64,000 bases of DNA from CAJBNH01 sp964447285 (lineage in GTDB: Bacteria; Myxococcota_A; UBA9042). The stretch's first letter is position 1. Every line of letters begins with the position of its first letter. Where the stretch lies: contig CAYURO010000017.1 of assembly GCA_964447285.1 (NCBI GenBank), forward strand, positions 1-64,000. Reading direction: 5' to 3'. The translations under genes and the position numbers were made by a program. Positions 17,426 through 26,186 of the stretch are shown here, one piece after another. The notes beneath the pieces were generated by a model. That model was not told the origin of the DNA. It made no database searches and saw only the letters and a program-made list of their open reading frames with translations.

Positions 17426-20400
17426 CTACTTCACCCACAGCGAGACATTGTCCAAGCCAAAGCTCTCGTTCTTCGCGCCTTCGTCCAAGTTGGCGCCGAC
17501 CGTGAGGCTGATCGACCCGCCGCCGTGGCCACCGGACCAGCCGATCGACCACTTCTCGTCCTTCCAGTCGTCGCCGCACTGGTCCTTGCCGTTCCAGTAC
17601 GCACCCTTCTGCGACCAGACCTGGTTGTTGTCGATGCGAACCCAACCGGTCTCGCTGTCCCAGCTGTCGATGCGCAGGTAGTCGAGCCAGTACCGCGCCG
17701 CATTGTGCGGCGGCGTGATGCCAACCGTGCGCGTGGCGGTCTCGCCCTTGCCCAAGTCGTCGTAACCACCCAAGATCTTGGAGAAGCTGTCGCAACCGTT
17801 GACGCTGCCGTTGCTCCACCCCGTCTTGTCGCCATTCTCGAAGTCGTTGAAAAACAGCAGCGTCCACCCGCCGTTCTTCATGTCGCAATAGTACTGCTGG
17901 TTGGGGCTGGCACCGGCACCGTCGAAGTCGAGCCAGTAGTTGCCATCGGTGGAGTCCCCGTACAGCTGCAACACCTCCAGACACGACACGGCCGGCACGC
18001 CCTGGGCGCTGCCCTTCTTGGCGCACATGTAGCCGTCGCCAACGGTCTGGTTCGCGCACTTGCAGCTATAGCTGCCGGGCGTGTTGGTGCATTCTGCCAG
18101 TGGCGAGCACGCCGACTGACCGGTCGCGCACTCGTCTACGTCGGTGCAGGTCTTGCCGTCGCCCACCCAGCCTGCGGCGCACGTGCACTGGTAGCCACCG
18201 ACGGAGTTCTTGCACGTGGCTTGCGCAGCGCACGCGCCCGGTTGGGCACACTCGTCGATGTCGACGCATAGGCCGCCCACCAACTGATGACCGACTGGAC
18301 AAGCCGTGCAGGTCACAGGGCCGCCGCCGTCCTGGCTGCAGATCTCGCCGACCGCACAGCCCCCCGCGTTGACAGAGCACTTGTCCTCGTACACCAGAAA
18401 GTCGTCGACGAACCACCCGATCGCTGCGCCAGGGGTCCCGCAAGGTCCGGTGAACGACAGGCGAATCTGGAGAAGGGTCCCCGCCCACGCCGTCGAAGGG
18501 ATGACCAGCGCCTGCCAGCCGCCGGGTGCCTTCAAGGTAGCCAGCTTCGTGAACTCGCCCTTGCCCCCGCGCACCAGCACGGCGGCCTCGGCCGCAGTCG
18601 ACCACGAACCCGCCACGTGCATCCGCAACCGCATCGGTGTGCCTGGGGGTAGACCCGTCGCGTCCATCCACGGCGAGTCGGCCGTCGCCGAGATCGTGTT
18701 CTGCCCCTCACCGCACACCAAGTCCTGACCATTGTTCACGTTCAACGTGCACGGGCCGGACGGCGAGCCCGACAGTGCAGGCGTCTGGTCGAACGCCCAC
18801 CGCACCGACTTCGGGGCCAGACCGCCGCCGGACCGCTGCCAGTACGCGAGACCCGCCGAACCACACGCAAAGTCTTGGGCATACGGCAGCGACACGACTC
18901 CGCAGGTGACGTCTGCAGTGGGTGTGAACACGCAACCGGTCTCGCCCTTGCACGAGTCGTCGGTGCACGAGTAGCCGTCGTCGCACACAACTGGCAGACC
19001 CTTGCAGGTGGAGCCCTCACAGTGGTCCAGGGTGGTGCACGCATCGCCATCCAGACACGCACCGGCGAGTGCGGCGTGCGCGCAACCCAGCGTCTTGTCG
19101 CAGGAATCGGCCGTGCAAGAATTCGCGTCATCGCACGACAGCGCCGTGGTCGAGAGGCAGGATCCGGCAAAGCACGACTCGTTGACAGTGCACGCGGAGC
19201 CGTCGTTGCAGGCCTTGCCCTCGTTCTTGGCGGCGGGCTTGCACTTGCCGTCGACGGGGTCGCACTGCGCGCCGGCGCACGCGTCAGGCGCCGACGGCTG
19301 GCAGTTGACCACCGTCGAGGGAGAAATCCGGCAGGCCGGCGGGTTCAGCGCCTTGTCACAAAACAGGTTGCCGTTGCAGGCGTTGTCGTCGTTCTTCTGG
19401 GCGCAGTCGCTGTCGGACTGACACGTGCACTCCGACTTGCCGGGCAGGCACACGCCCGCGTTGCACTGGTCACCGACCGAGCAAATGTCGCCGTCGTCGC
19501 ACGGGGCCTTGTTGGGCGTAAACACGCAGCCGACCGAGGGGCTGCACGAGTCCCCGGTACAGGGATTGCCGTCGTCACATCCCAAGGATTTCCCGATGCA
19601 GTAGCCCCCCTTGCAGGTGTCGCTGTCGGTGCACTTCGAGCCGTCGTCACAGCTGTCGCTGGTCGGCTGGAACGCGCATTGGCCGTCTGCGCACTTGTCC
19701 GCAGTGCAGAAGTTGTCGTCGTCACAGAGGAACACGCTGTCCTGCTCGTCCGTTGCGCCGTCGCAGTCGTTGTCGGCGCCGTCGCACTGCTCAGAGGCGG
19801 GTGTGGCGCCCACGCAGGCCGAGAGGCCCTGTGGCCCGCACGTCCGCTTGCCGACGCAGCTTGGCTGCCCGGACTTTCCTGTAACGATCAGGCACGCAGT
19901 CTCCAGACCCGCCTCGATGGCGGCCGGGCTGCACGCGCAGATGCCCGTGTCAGGGACGCAGTACGACCCGACGCCGTGCTCGACGTTCTCGGCGACGCTG
20001 CAGGAATACCCGGAAGGACACTGACCGGGATCCTTGCACGCAGCACCGCAGAACGCCCCGCCGGCACCCGTTGGGCCACCGGACGCAAGGCACGCCGTGC
20101 CCGGGTTTGCGGGCGTCGCGCAGTCGATGGAGGCGAAACAAGGGTCACATAGGGTTGGGAACTTGGGCGTACACAGGGGGCGCGGCGCAGGCGAGTTGGA
20201 CCCGTCACCCGCGACAGCGGCACAGACTTGACCGTCGGGGCAAGGCACGCCGCTGAGACACGGGATCAGGCAGCGCTTGCCCTGCGCGGTCTTGCCACAA
20301 CCGCTATCAGTGGGGCAGTCGCTGTCGTCCTGGCAAGGGCAACCCACACCGCCCGGACAGGCCGGCGCGGGTGTGTCAGGCAATTCAGCTGTGTCTTGGA

Positions 20401-20620
20401 TGACTTCCGACTCAGCGTCGCCCCCAACGTCACCCGAAGGGGTTACGTCCTGCACCGAATCGGTGGCCGTCGCGTCGATGGCGGGGGAAGTATCTGCGTC
20501 GGCTGAGGCGTCGCTTTCGACAATCGTGGGGTCGCCCGATGGTGTGACGTCTCCACACGCCGCCGCGCCGACCAGAAGGGCCGACAAGACGAATGCGAAC
20601 ATCGAGTTCCGACGTGACAT
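17426..20620 (-). CDS. Large Cys-rich lipoprotein with MopE motif, EGF-like and fibrinogen-like domains
   Basis: A 1064-residue lipoprotein with lipobox AAAC at C22. A disordered Asp/Ser/Thr/Ala linker runs to about residue 85. Residues about 88-570 are Cys-rich repeats with many CDDGxxCTxDxC units and one MopE-type motif EQCDGADNDCDGATDE near 285. A beta-rich segment with few cysteines spans about 590-740. Two calcium-binding EGF-like domains (DIDEC, DVDEC) occupy about 787-870. The last 186 residues resemble the bacterial fibrinogen-like domain with YYCDMKNGGWTLLF. Such proteins are surface-exposed and may bind glycans or calcium; the specific role is unknown. No clear ribosome binding site precedes the ATG. 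Confidence 0.85.
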   Translation of the reverse strand: MSRRNSMFAFVLSALLVGAAACGDVTPSGDPTIVESDASADADTSPAIDATATDSVQDVTPSGDVGGDAESEVIQDTAELPDTPAPACPGGVGCPCQDDSDCPTDSGCGKTAQGKRCLIPCLSGVPCPDGQVCAAVAGDGSNSPAPRPLCTPKFPTLCDPCFASIDCATPANPGTACLASGGPTGAGGAFCGAACKDPGQCPSGYSCSVAENVEHGVGSYCVPDTGICACSPAAIEAGLETACLIVTGKSGQPSCVGKRTCGPQGLSACVGATPASEQCDGADNDCDGATDEQDSVFLCDDDNFCTADKCADGQCAFQPTSDSCDDGSKCTDSDTCKGGYCIGKSLGCDDGNPCTGDSCSPSVGCVFTPNKAPCDDGDICSVGDQCNAGVCLPGKSECTCQSDSDCAQKNDDNACNGNLFCDKALNPPACRISPSTVVNCQPSAPDACAGAQCDPVDGKCKPAAKNEGKACNDGSACTVNESCFAGSCLSTTALSCDDANSCTADSCDKTLGCAHAALAGACLDGDACTTLDHCEGSTCKGLPVVCDDGYSCTDDSCKGETGCVFTPTADVTCGVVSLPYAQDFACGSAGLAYWQRSGGGLAPKSVRWAFDQTPALSGSPSGPCTLNVNNGQDLVCGEGQNTISATADSPWMDATGLPPGTPMRLRMHVAGSWSTAAEAAVLVRGGKGEFTKLATLKAPGGWQALVIPSTAWAGTLLQIRLSFTGPCGTPGAAIGWFVDDFLVYEDKCSVNAGGCAVGEICSQDGGGPVTCTACPVGHQLVGGLCVDIDECAQPGACAAQATCKNSVGGYQCTCAAGWVGDGKTCTDVDECATGQSACSPLAECTNTPGSYSCKCANQTVGDGYMCAKKGSAQGVPAVSCLEVLQLYGDSTDGNYWLDFDGAGASPNQQYYCDMKNGGWTLLFFNDFENGDKTGWSNGSVNGCDSFSKILGGYDDLGKGETATRTVGITPPHNAARYWLDYLRIDSWDSETGWVRIDNNQVWSQKGAYWNGKDQCGDDWKDEKWSIGWSGGHGGGSISLTVGANLDEGAKNESFGLDNVSLWVK

Positions 20621-20748
20621 GGTGGGCTCTGCCCGGGACGCCGAGTAGCGACGTGCGACAGTAGTTTGCCGGAATTCCGAGCGGGAAGCACGCAGCTATC
20701 GCCACGCACACACACTCTCTCGATTCAACGGGACGAACGGTCCCGGGT

Positions 20749-21360
20749 TCAGCAAGCCGGGGCGTCGCCTGCGAGTTCGCGACCAACGGCCTGCACGATC
20801 AAACGGTGCTCAGCGGCCTGGACGCGCTCTGTCAGTTCGGGCAACGACTCGCCTGATCGCAGTGCGACCTGGCACACAGCGACCACTGGCCCAGCATCCA
20901 CGTCAGCGACCACTCGGTGCACAATCACCCCCGTGCGATCGACCTCGCCGCGCTGAAAGGCCGCCCACGCCCTGGCAATCGCGTCTCGGCCGGGAAACGC
21001 GCCAGGCAGCGCGGGGTGCATGTTGATCGTGCGGGAGCCGAATCGGGCAAGGAACGTGGGCCCCAGCACCCGCATCCACCCCGCCAACACGATCAAGTGG
21101 GGCTGAGCCGATGCGAGGGTCTCGATCAATGCGCGCTCATGGGCAGCCCGATCGGCAAATTCCAGGTGCGGCAGAACGACGACCGGAATGCCCGCCAGCC
21201 GCGCCCGCAGCAGCCCGCCAGCGTCCGTCCGGTTCGACACCACCACGACGATCTGCGCCGCCAGTGTGCCGGCCGCGCACGCATCGATCAGGGCCTGCAG
21301 GTTTGAGCCCGCTCCCGAGATGAGGACCGCCAAGCGCCAGCGAGCCTCGAGACCAGCCAC
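20749..21360 (-). CDS. purN: Phosphoribosylglycinamide formyltransferase
   Basis: A 203-residue PurN (E. coli 212 aa), which transfers formyl from 10-formyl-tetrahydrofolate to GAR in purine synthesis. The P-site loop is LISGAGSNLQAL at 13-24; the catalytic trio is N113, H115 and D155 (NMHPALPG and VADVDAGPVV). The GTG at 21360 was chosen because CAGGA lies about 7 bases upstream and the family starts a few residues before the LISG loop. A TTG at 21375 overlapping the CoA-binding protein stop (TTGA) would add five residues. Either way the gene follows its neighbour directly, so translational coupling is likely. Confidence 0.93.
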   Translation of the reverse strand: MAGLEARWRLAVLISGAGSNLQALIDACAAGTLAAQIVVVVSNRTDAGGLLRARLAGIPVVVLPHLEFADRAAHERALIETLASAQPHLIVLAGWMRVLGPTFLARFGSRTINMHPALPGAFPGRDAIARAWAAFQRGEVDRTGVIVHRVVADVDAGPVVAVCQVALRSGESLPELTERVQAAEHRLIVQAVGRELAGDAPAC

Positions 21361-21371
21361 TGCGTCCTGCT

Positions 21372-21809
21372 TCAAGCCACCCGCCCCACGCCCAAGCCCC
21401 GGTGGTCGGCCAGCACGCAGCGGTCCTGCACGACCTCGATGCCGCGACCCTGCAGCGCCAGAGCCACGTCGTCGTTCCGCACCCCCAGCTGCAGCCACAC
21501 CGTCTTGGGCAGCGGCTGCATCGCCAGGATGTCGTCCAGATGCTGGGGGACCAGATCGCCGCGGCGGAACACGTCTACGATGTCCACAGATTCGCCCAAC
21601 TCGGCCAACGAGGCGTGCACCTTCTGCCCCAGCAGCGTCTGACCTGCCATGGCGGGGTTGACGGGAAACACGCGGTAGCCTTGGGCCACCAGATACTCCG
21701 GCACATAAAACGCCGGTCGCGCCTCGTCGTGGTGGGCGCCCAGCACCGCGATCGTGCGGGCTTCGGCAAGCATGGACCGCAAACGATCTTGAGTCGGATT
21801 GGCAAACAT
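21372..21809 (-). CDS. YccU-like CoA-binding domain protein
   Basis: A 145-residue single-domain protein of the CoA_binding (PF13380, YccU-like) family with a Rossmann fold: TIAVLGAHHD at the nucleotide loop, YRVFPVNPAM, then VDIVDVFRR and VWLQLGVRND, ending VVQDRCVLADHR. The catalytic context is unknown; the domain resembles the CoA-binding part of succinyl-CoA synthetase. ATG 21809 has GGAGG about 7 bases upstream. It is the first gene of a two-gene unit with purN. Cytoplasmic. Confidence 0.88.
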   Translation of the reverse strand: MFANPTQDRLRSMLAEARTIAVLGAHHDEARPAFYVPEYLVAQGYRVFPVNPAMAGQTLLGQKVHASLAELGESVDIVDVFRRGDLVPQHLDDILAMQPLPKTVWLQLGVRNDDVALALQGRGIEVVQDRCVLADHRGLGVGRVA

Positions 21810-21903
21810 GGGGTGACCTCCGGGAATTGCGAGCCTAGCGCAGGCTGCGAACCGTTGCGAGTGCGGAAAGAGCCAGGGGTGAACCGAGTCAGGCGACTGT
21901 GCC

Positions 21904-21932
21904 TTGTCCCGCCCCCTAGGGTCCGGTACTCT
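21904..21932 (+). promoter_or_regulatory. Candidate sigma-70-like promoter
   Basis: TTGTCC at 21904-21909 and TACTCT at 21927-21932 with a 17-base spacer, about 40 bases upstream of the MopE/anchor-L lipoprotein gene. Predicted by eye. Confidence 0.4.
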
Positions 21933-21972
21933 GTTTGGTTCGGGCGCCTTCTGCCGCCCGTGGAGTCCGGTG

Positions 21973-23772
21973 ATGGCTTCTCGCCTCCTACCCCTGCTAT
22001 GCCTGCTTGCGCTGCTGGCGGCGTGCTCGACCACGTCGACCTCGCCCGGCGTCAGCTACTGGAATCCGGACGGCACCGCGATCGATGTCAAGAGCGACGT
22101 CATCAAGACCGACGGCGTCGACTCTGGTGACGCCGTCACGCCCAGCGACGTCGAGGAAGACGCCGCGCTTGCCGACGCGACCGAAGAGATCATCGAAGAC
22201 CCGACGTTGTACGAGGACCATGATCTGGACGGCGTCACGCCTGCCCAAGGCGACTGCGACGACGGCAACTCGAAGGTGAATCCGAAGGCCAAGGAGTCGT
22301 GCAACCTGATCGACGACGACTGCAACGGACAGACCGACGACCGCGACAACGACGGCGACGGCTTCTCCTCTTGCCCCGGCCCATTTGTCGACTGCGACGA
22401 CGGCAACAAGACCGTGCATCCCGGCGCCAAGCCGGACTGCTCGACCGGCCTGGACCACGACTGCAACGGCACGATCGATGCCGAGCAGGACGACGACGCC
22501 GATAGTGTCTTCGCTTGCAACGACTGCGACGACAAGGACCCGGCGGTCTACCCGGGCGCACAGACGCAGTGCGGCGGCACCAAGGACTACAACTGCGACG
22601 GCGTCTTCGACGCGCTGTTCGACGGAGACAGCGACGGCGTGCCTGGCTGTAAGGACTGCGACGACGGCGACCCGGCCATTCATCAGGGCGCGTTCGAGGT
22701 CTGCAACCAGCTCGACGACGACTGCAACGGCATCCCCGACGACAAGGACGACGACGGCGACGGCTGGAGCGGGTGCTCCAACGACTGCAACGACAACGAC
22801 CTCACCATCAACCCGATTGCTTCACGCAACTGCCTGAACGGCAAGGACAACGACTGCAGCGGCACCATCGACGCGCAAGAGGATGGCGACAAGGATGGCT
22901 ACGCCGGTTGCTCCGACTGCAACGACTACAACCCGTTCGTGAACCCGGGTGCTCTGGAGTACGGCGCGGACTTGGTCGACAACAACTGCAGCGGCCAGAC
23001 CGACGAGGCCCCGGTCAAGTGCGACAACGCCGCGCTGAACTCAGCAAACGCCGGTGACTATCCTCTGGCGGCCGACATCTGCTACGGCGTCGTGCAGTCG
23101 TCGTTCCCGATCGTCGCGTCGAACACGGCTCGCGCTATCCGAACCTCGTTCGGCCCGGCGAACACTGCGCACCTGCCGCCGAACTTCGTGGCGCTGTCGT
23201 CAGGCGTCGCGGCGGCCAAGGGTCAGGCCGGGTACGTTTCGCCGCAGCAGGGCACGGCGTTCTCGAACTCTGCGCCCTACCCCAACGTCTCGTGCAAGAA
23301 CTCAGGCACCGTCTACGACTACACCGAATGGAAGCTGGTGCTGAAGGTGCCCAGCAACGCCCAGGCGTTCTCGTTCGACTTCAACTTCATGTCGTCTGAA
23401 TACCCCGAGTGGGTGGGCACGCAGTACAACGACAAGTTCCTGGCCGTGATGGACTCGCAGAAGTTCAAGGGCAATATCTCGTTCGACGCCAACGGCAACT
23501 GCATCAGCATCAACAACGCGCTGTTCAGCTCATGCACCGGTTGCAAGCTGGGCGATGCCGAGTTGCAGGGCACTGGCTACGAAGGCGGCATCGGCGGCGG
23601 CACCGGCTGGCTGACGACCACGTCGCCCGTCACCCCCGGCGAGACGATCACGTTGCGGTTCATCGTGTTCGACGAGGGCGACCACATCCTGGATTCCGTC
23701 GTGCTGATCGACGCCTTCCGGTGGCACTCCAAGGCCGCTGCCGGTGGCCCGTCGACCGTTCGCCCCGGCTAA
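21973..23772 (+). CDS. MopE-type metal-binding repeat lipoprotein with choice-of-anchor L domain
   Basis: A 599-residue lipoprotein; the signal peptide ends LLAAC with C18, then an Asp/Val-rich linker to about 93. Residues 94-346 hold six MopE-type repeats, each about 40 residues: a DCDDGN-like loop at 94, 140, 184, 228, 271 and 315, each followed by a DDDCNGxxDD-like loop. These Asp-rich loops look like calcium sites; MopE relatives bind copper or calcium. Residues about 350-590 match the choice-of-anchor L domain (FNFMSSEYPEWVGTQYNDKF, FDEGDHILDSVVLIDAF). Probably surface-exposed. The ATG has GGAG about 10 bases before it. Confidence 0.88.
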   Translation: MASRLLPLLCLLALLAACSTTSTSPGVSYWNPDGTAIDVKSDVIKTDGVDSGDAVTPSDVEEDAALADATEEIIEDPTLYEDHDLDGVTPAQGDCDDGNSKVNPKAKESCNLIDDDCNGQTDDRDNDGDGFSSCPGPFVDCDDGNKTVHPGAKPDCSTGLDHDCNGTIDAEQDDDADSVFACNDCDDKDPAVYPGAQTQCGGTKDYNCDGVFDALFDGDSDGVPGCKDCDDGDPAIHQGAFEVCNQLDDDCNGIPDDKDDDGDGWSGCSNDCNDNDLTINPIASRNCLNGKDNDCSGTIDAQEDGDKDGYAGCSDCNDYNPFVNPGALEYGADLVDNNCSGQTDEAPVKCDNAALNSANAGDYPLAADICYGVVQSSFPIVASNTARAIRTSFGPANTAHLPPNFVALSSGVAAAKGQAGYVSPQQGTAFSNSAPYPNVSCKNSGTVYDYTEWKLVLKVPSNAQAFSFDFNFMSSEYPEWVGTQYNDKFLAVMDSQKFKGNISFDANGNCISINNALFSSCTGCKLGDAELQGTGYEGGIGGGTGWLTTTSPVTPGETITLRFIVFDEGDHILDSVVLIDAFRWHSKAAAGGPSTVRPG

Positions 23773-23856
23773 CGCCCAATCCGTTCCCGCAAGTATCGAC
23801 AGGCCCACCCCGCGCGAGCCGCATTCGCCGCGCAAGGTGGCCGTCGCCAGTCGCAA

Positions 23857-26070
23857 CTACTCTTCGGGGAAGAACTTCTCGTTCTTGCGCGCCATGTCCA
23901 GCAGCAGCCGGCACGGGGCGAAGCGCTTGCCGTGACGCAGCTCCAGGGCCTTCAGGCGCTCGACCACGCCCGCCGCGCCCAGCTTGTCGACGTAGCGGAA
24001 CGGACCGCCCTCGAATGGCGGGAAGCCGATGCCCATCACCGCGCCCACGTCGCCCGCGTACGCGTCACGCAGGATGTTCTCTTGACGGCACAGGACAGCT
24101 TCGTTGACGAGGCCCAGCACCATGCGCTCGCCCATGTCGGCCAAATTCGGCTCGGAACGGCGACCGCGCGGCAGGTGCTTGTAGACCGTCTCGTCGATGA
24201 CCTTGCGACCCTTGACCATCGTCGACTTGCCGTTCTCGTAGACGTAGAAGCCCTTGTTGTTCTTGCGGCCCAACCGCCCTTCCTCGATCAGCTTGCTGCT
24301 GACGTCGGGTGGGAACTGCATGCGATCGCCGTAGTGCTCCTTCATCACCTTCATGACCTTGGCGCCGACGTCGATGCCTACCTCGTCCATCAGCGTGACC
24401 GGGCCGACGGGGAAGCCGACGCCCATCGCCGCCTCGTCGATGGACTCGAGCGGCACGCCTTCGGTCGCCAGGAACAGCGCCTCCGCCATGTAGGGCACCA
24501 GCGCCCGGGTCGTGTAGAACCCAGCGCAATCGTTCACGACGATCACGTGTTTGCCCATCCTGCGCGCCACCGCCACCGTCGTCGCCGTCGTCTGGGGTGA
24601 GGTCTTGGGCGTCACGATGATCTCGACCAGCGGCATCTTCTCGACGGGACTGAAGAAGTGCATGCCGATGACGCGGTCGGGGTGCGTCGCCTTGGCCGCG
24701 ATGTCGGCAATCGGCAGGCTGGAGGTATTGCTGGCGAAGATGCCGTCGACTTGGGTCACTGCCTCGATGTCCGCGACCATCTTCTGCTTCAAGGACAGGT
24801 CCTCGAACACCGCCTCGATGACGACCTCGCACCGGCCGAAGCCCGTGTAGTCGGTGCCACCAGACAGGCGCGCGAACCGCTCGATGTAGCCTGCCTCACC
24901 GTAAATCCTGCGCTTGCGGGCCTTGCCGTAGACCTTGCGGGCGTAGTCGAGGCCCCGGCCGATGGCGGCGTGGTCGCGGTCCTTCAACCGTACCGTGCAG
25001 CCGTTGTCCGCGAGTACGGTGCCGACGCCCGCCCCCATCAGACCGGCGCCCAGAATGCCAACGCGACCGACGTCCTGCGCCTTGACGCCCTCGGTGCCGG
25101 GGCCGTTGTCCTTCTTCAGCGCGGTCGTGGCGAAGAACAGGTGCCGCAGGCCTGCCGACTGGGGCGAGATCAGCAGCTTGCCGAACGCCAGCGCCTCGGC
25201 CTCGAACGTGCCCTTGCCGACCACGTCCAGGATCTCCAGCGGCGCTGGGTACAACCCGCGCGATTGCTTCATCACCTTCTTGCGCGCCTCGTGCAGCACC
25301 ACCATGCGGCCCAGCACGTTCTGCTCGAGCAGCATGGTCTGCATTCCCTGCTGGATCGGCGGCTTCTTGGGCACCGGCAGCGGACGTCCGGCGGCCAGAT
25401 CGGCGGCCAGCTTCTTCGCGGCATCCAGCAGCTGCCCGTGCGGCACCGACAGGGTCGCGAGGCCCAGCTTCACCGCCTTGACCGCGCGGATGTTCTTGCC
25501 CGTCAGCATCATGTCCAGTGCGTTCGCAAGACCGATCAGCTTGGGCAGCCGCACCGTGCCACCAGAGCCCGGCAGCAGGCCCAGCATCACCTCTGGCAGG
25601 CCCAGCTTGGTCTTGCGGTGCTCGCTGACCACGCGCGCCGTGCACGCAAGTGCGAGCTCCAGCCCGCCGCCCAGACAGTCGCCGTGGATGGCCGCAACCG
25701 TGGGCAGCCCAAGGTTTTCGATACGCGCCATGGCCTCGTGCCCGGACCGGCTGAGGCGACTGGCCTCCGCGGCGGTTTTGACGGTCGACAAGTCGTCGAT
25801 GTCGGCGCCTGCGATGAAGCCGGCCTCCTTCGCGCTTGCGATGACCAAAGCCTTGACCGCCGTCTGCCCGGAGAGTTGGCGGAACACCGTCTCGAACTCC
25901 GGCAGCAAAGAGGCACTGATCGTATTGACCTTCTTGCCGGGGACGTCGATCCAGAGCACCGCGATGCCTTGGACGTCCGGGGCTTCGAGACGAAGTGCGG
26001 CGGGAGCGATCTTGGAACCGGAGGCCGCCGCTGCGGCAGCATCGAAGCGCATGGTTTCCTGTGTCGTCAT
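23857..26070 (-). CDS. fadJ: FadJ-type enoyl-CoA hydratase/3-hydroxyacyl-CoA dehydrogenase
   Basis: A 737-residue bifunctional alpha subunit of the fatty acid oxidation complex. The N-terminal crotonase domain (about 25-220) has oxyanion-hole and acid motifs FIAGADI, GDCLGGGLELAL and LGLPEVMLGLLPGSGG. The central domain begins VGILGAGLMGAG near residue 340 (NAD-binding GxGxxG), followed by EAVFEDL, ASNTSSLPI and the catalytic-His segment GMHFFSPVEKMPLVE. The C-terminus has PVGPVTLMDEVG and FPPFEGGPFRYVD. E. coli FadJ is 714 aa. With FadI downstream of SelD it catalyses three beta-oxidation steps. GGTGA precedes the ATG. Confidence 0.93.
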   Translation of the reverse strand: MTTQETMRFDAAAAAASGSKIAPAALRLEAPDVQGIAVLWIDVPGKKVNTISASLLPEFETVFRQLSGQTAVKALVIASAKEAGFIAGADIDDLSTVKTAAEASRLSRSGHEAMARIENLGLPTVAAIHGDCLGGGLELALACTARVVSEHRKTKLGLPEVMLGLLPGSGGTVRLPKLIGLANALDMMLTGKNIRAVKAVKLGLATLSVPHGQLLDAAKKLAADLAAGRPLPVPKKPPIQQGMQTMLLEQNVLGRMVVLHEARKKVMKQSRGLYPAPLEILDVVGKGTFEAEALAFGKLLISPQSAGLRHLFFATTALKKDNGPGTEGVKAQDVGRVGILGAGLMGAGVGTVLADNGCTVRLKDRDHAAIGRGLDYARKVYGKARKRRIYGEAGYIERFARLSGGTDYTGFGRCEVVIEAVFEDLSLKQKMVADIEAVTQVDGIFASNTSSLPIADIAAKATHPDRVIGMHFFSPVEKMPLVEIIVTPKTSPQTTATTVAVARRMGKHVIVVNDCAGFYTTRALVPYMAEALFLATEGVPLESIDEAAMGVGFPVGPVTLMDEVGIDVGAKVMKVMKEHYGDRMQFPPDVSSKLIEEGRLGRKNNKGFYVYENGKSTMVKGRKVIDETVYKHLPRGRRSEPNLADMGERMVLGLVNEAVLCRQENILRDAYAGDVGAVMGIGFPPFEGGPFRYVDKLGAAGVVERLKALELRHGKRFAPCRLLLDMARKNEKFFPEE

Positions 26071-26123
26071 GGGTCACCTTCCGTTGGGGGGCCGTAAGGG
26101 AATTCGGTGCGGGTGGAGGGGGT

Positions 26124-26186
26124 TCAGTCGCGCTCGAGCACCCTGTCAGTCGGGCTCGAGCACCCTGTCAGTCGCGCTCGAGCACC
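26124..26186. repeat. 22-base tandem repeat made from the 3' end of fadI
   Basis: Three tandem copies of the last 19 bases of fadI including its stop: 26168-26186 (coding), 26146-26164 and 26124-26142, spaced by 22 bases. In the minus direction each reads GTGCTCGAGC.CGACTGA, with one substitution in the middle copy. The two extra copies lie after the true stop, in the gap before fadJ. Looks like slippage duplication. Confidence 0.92.
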
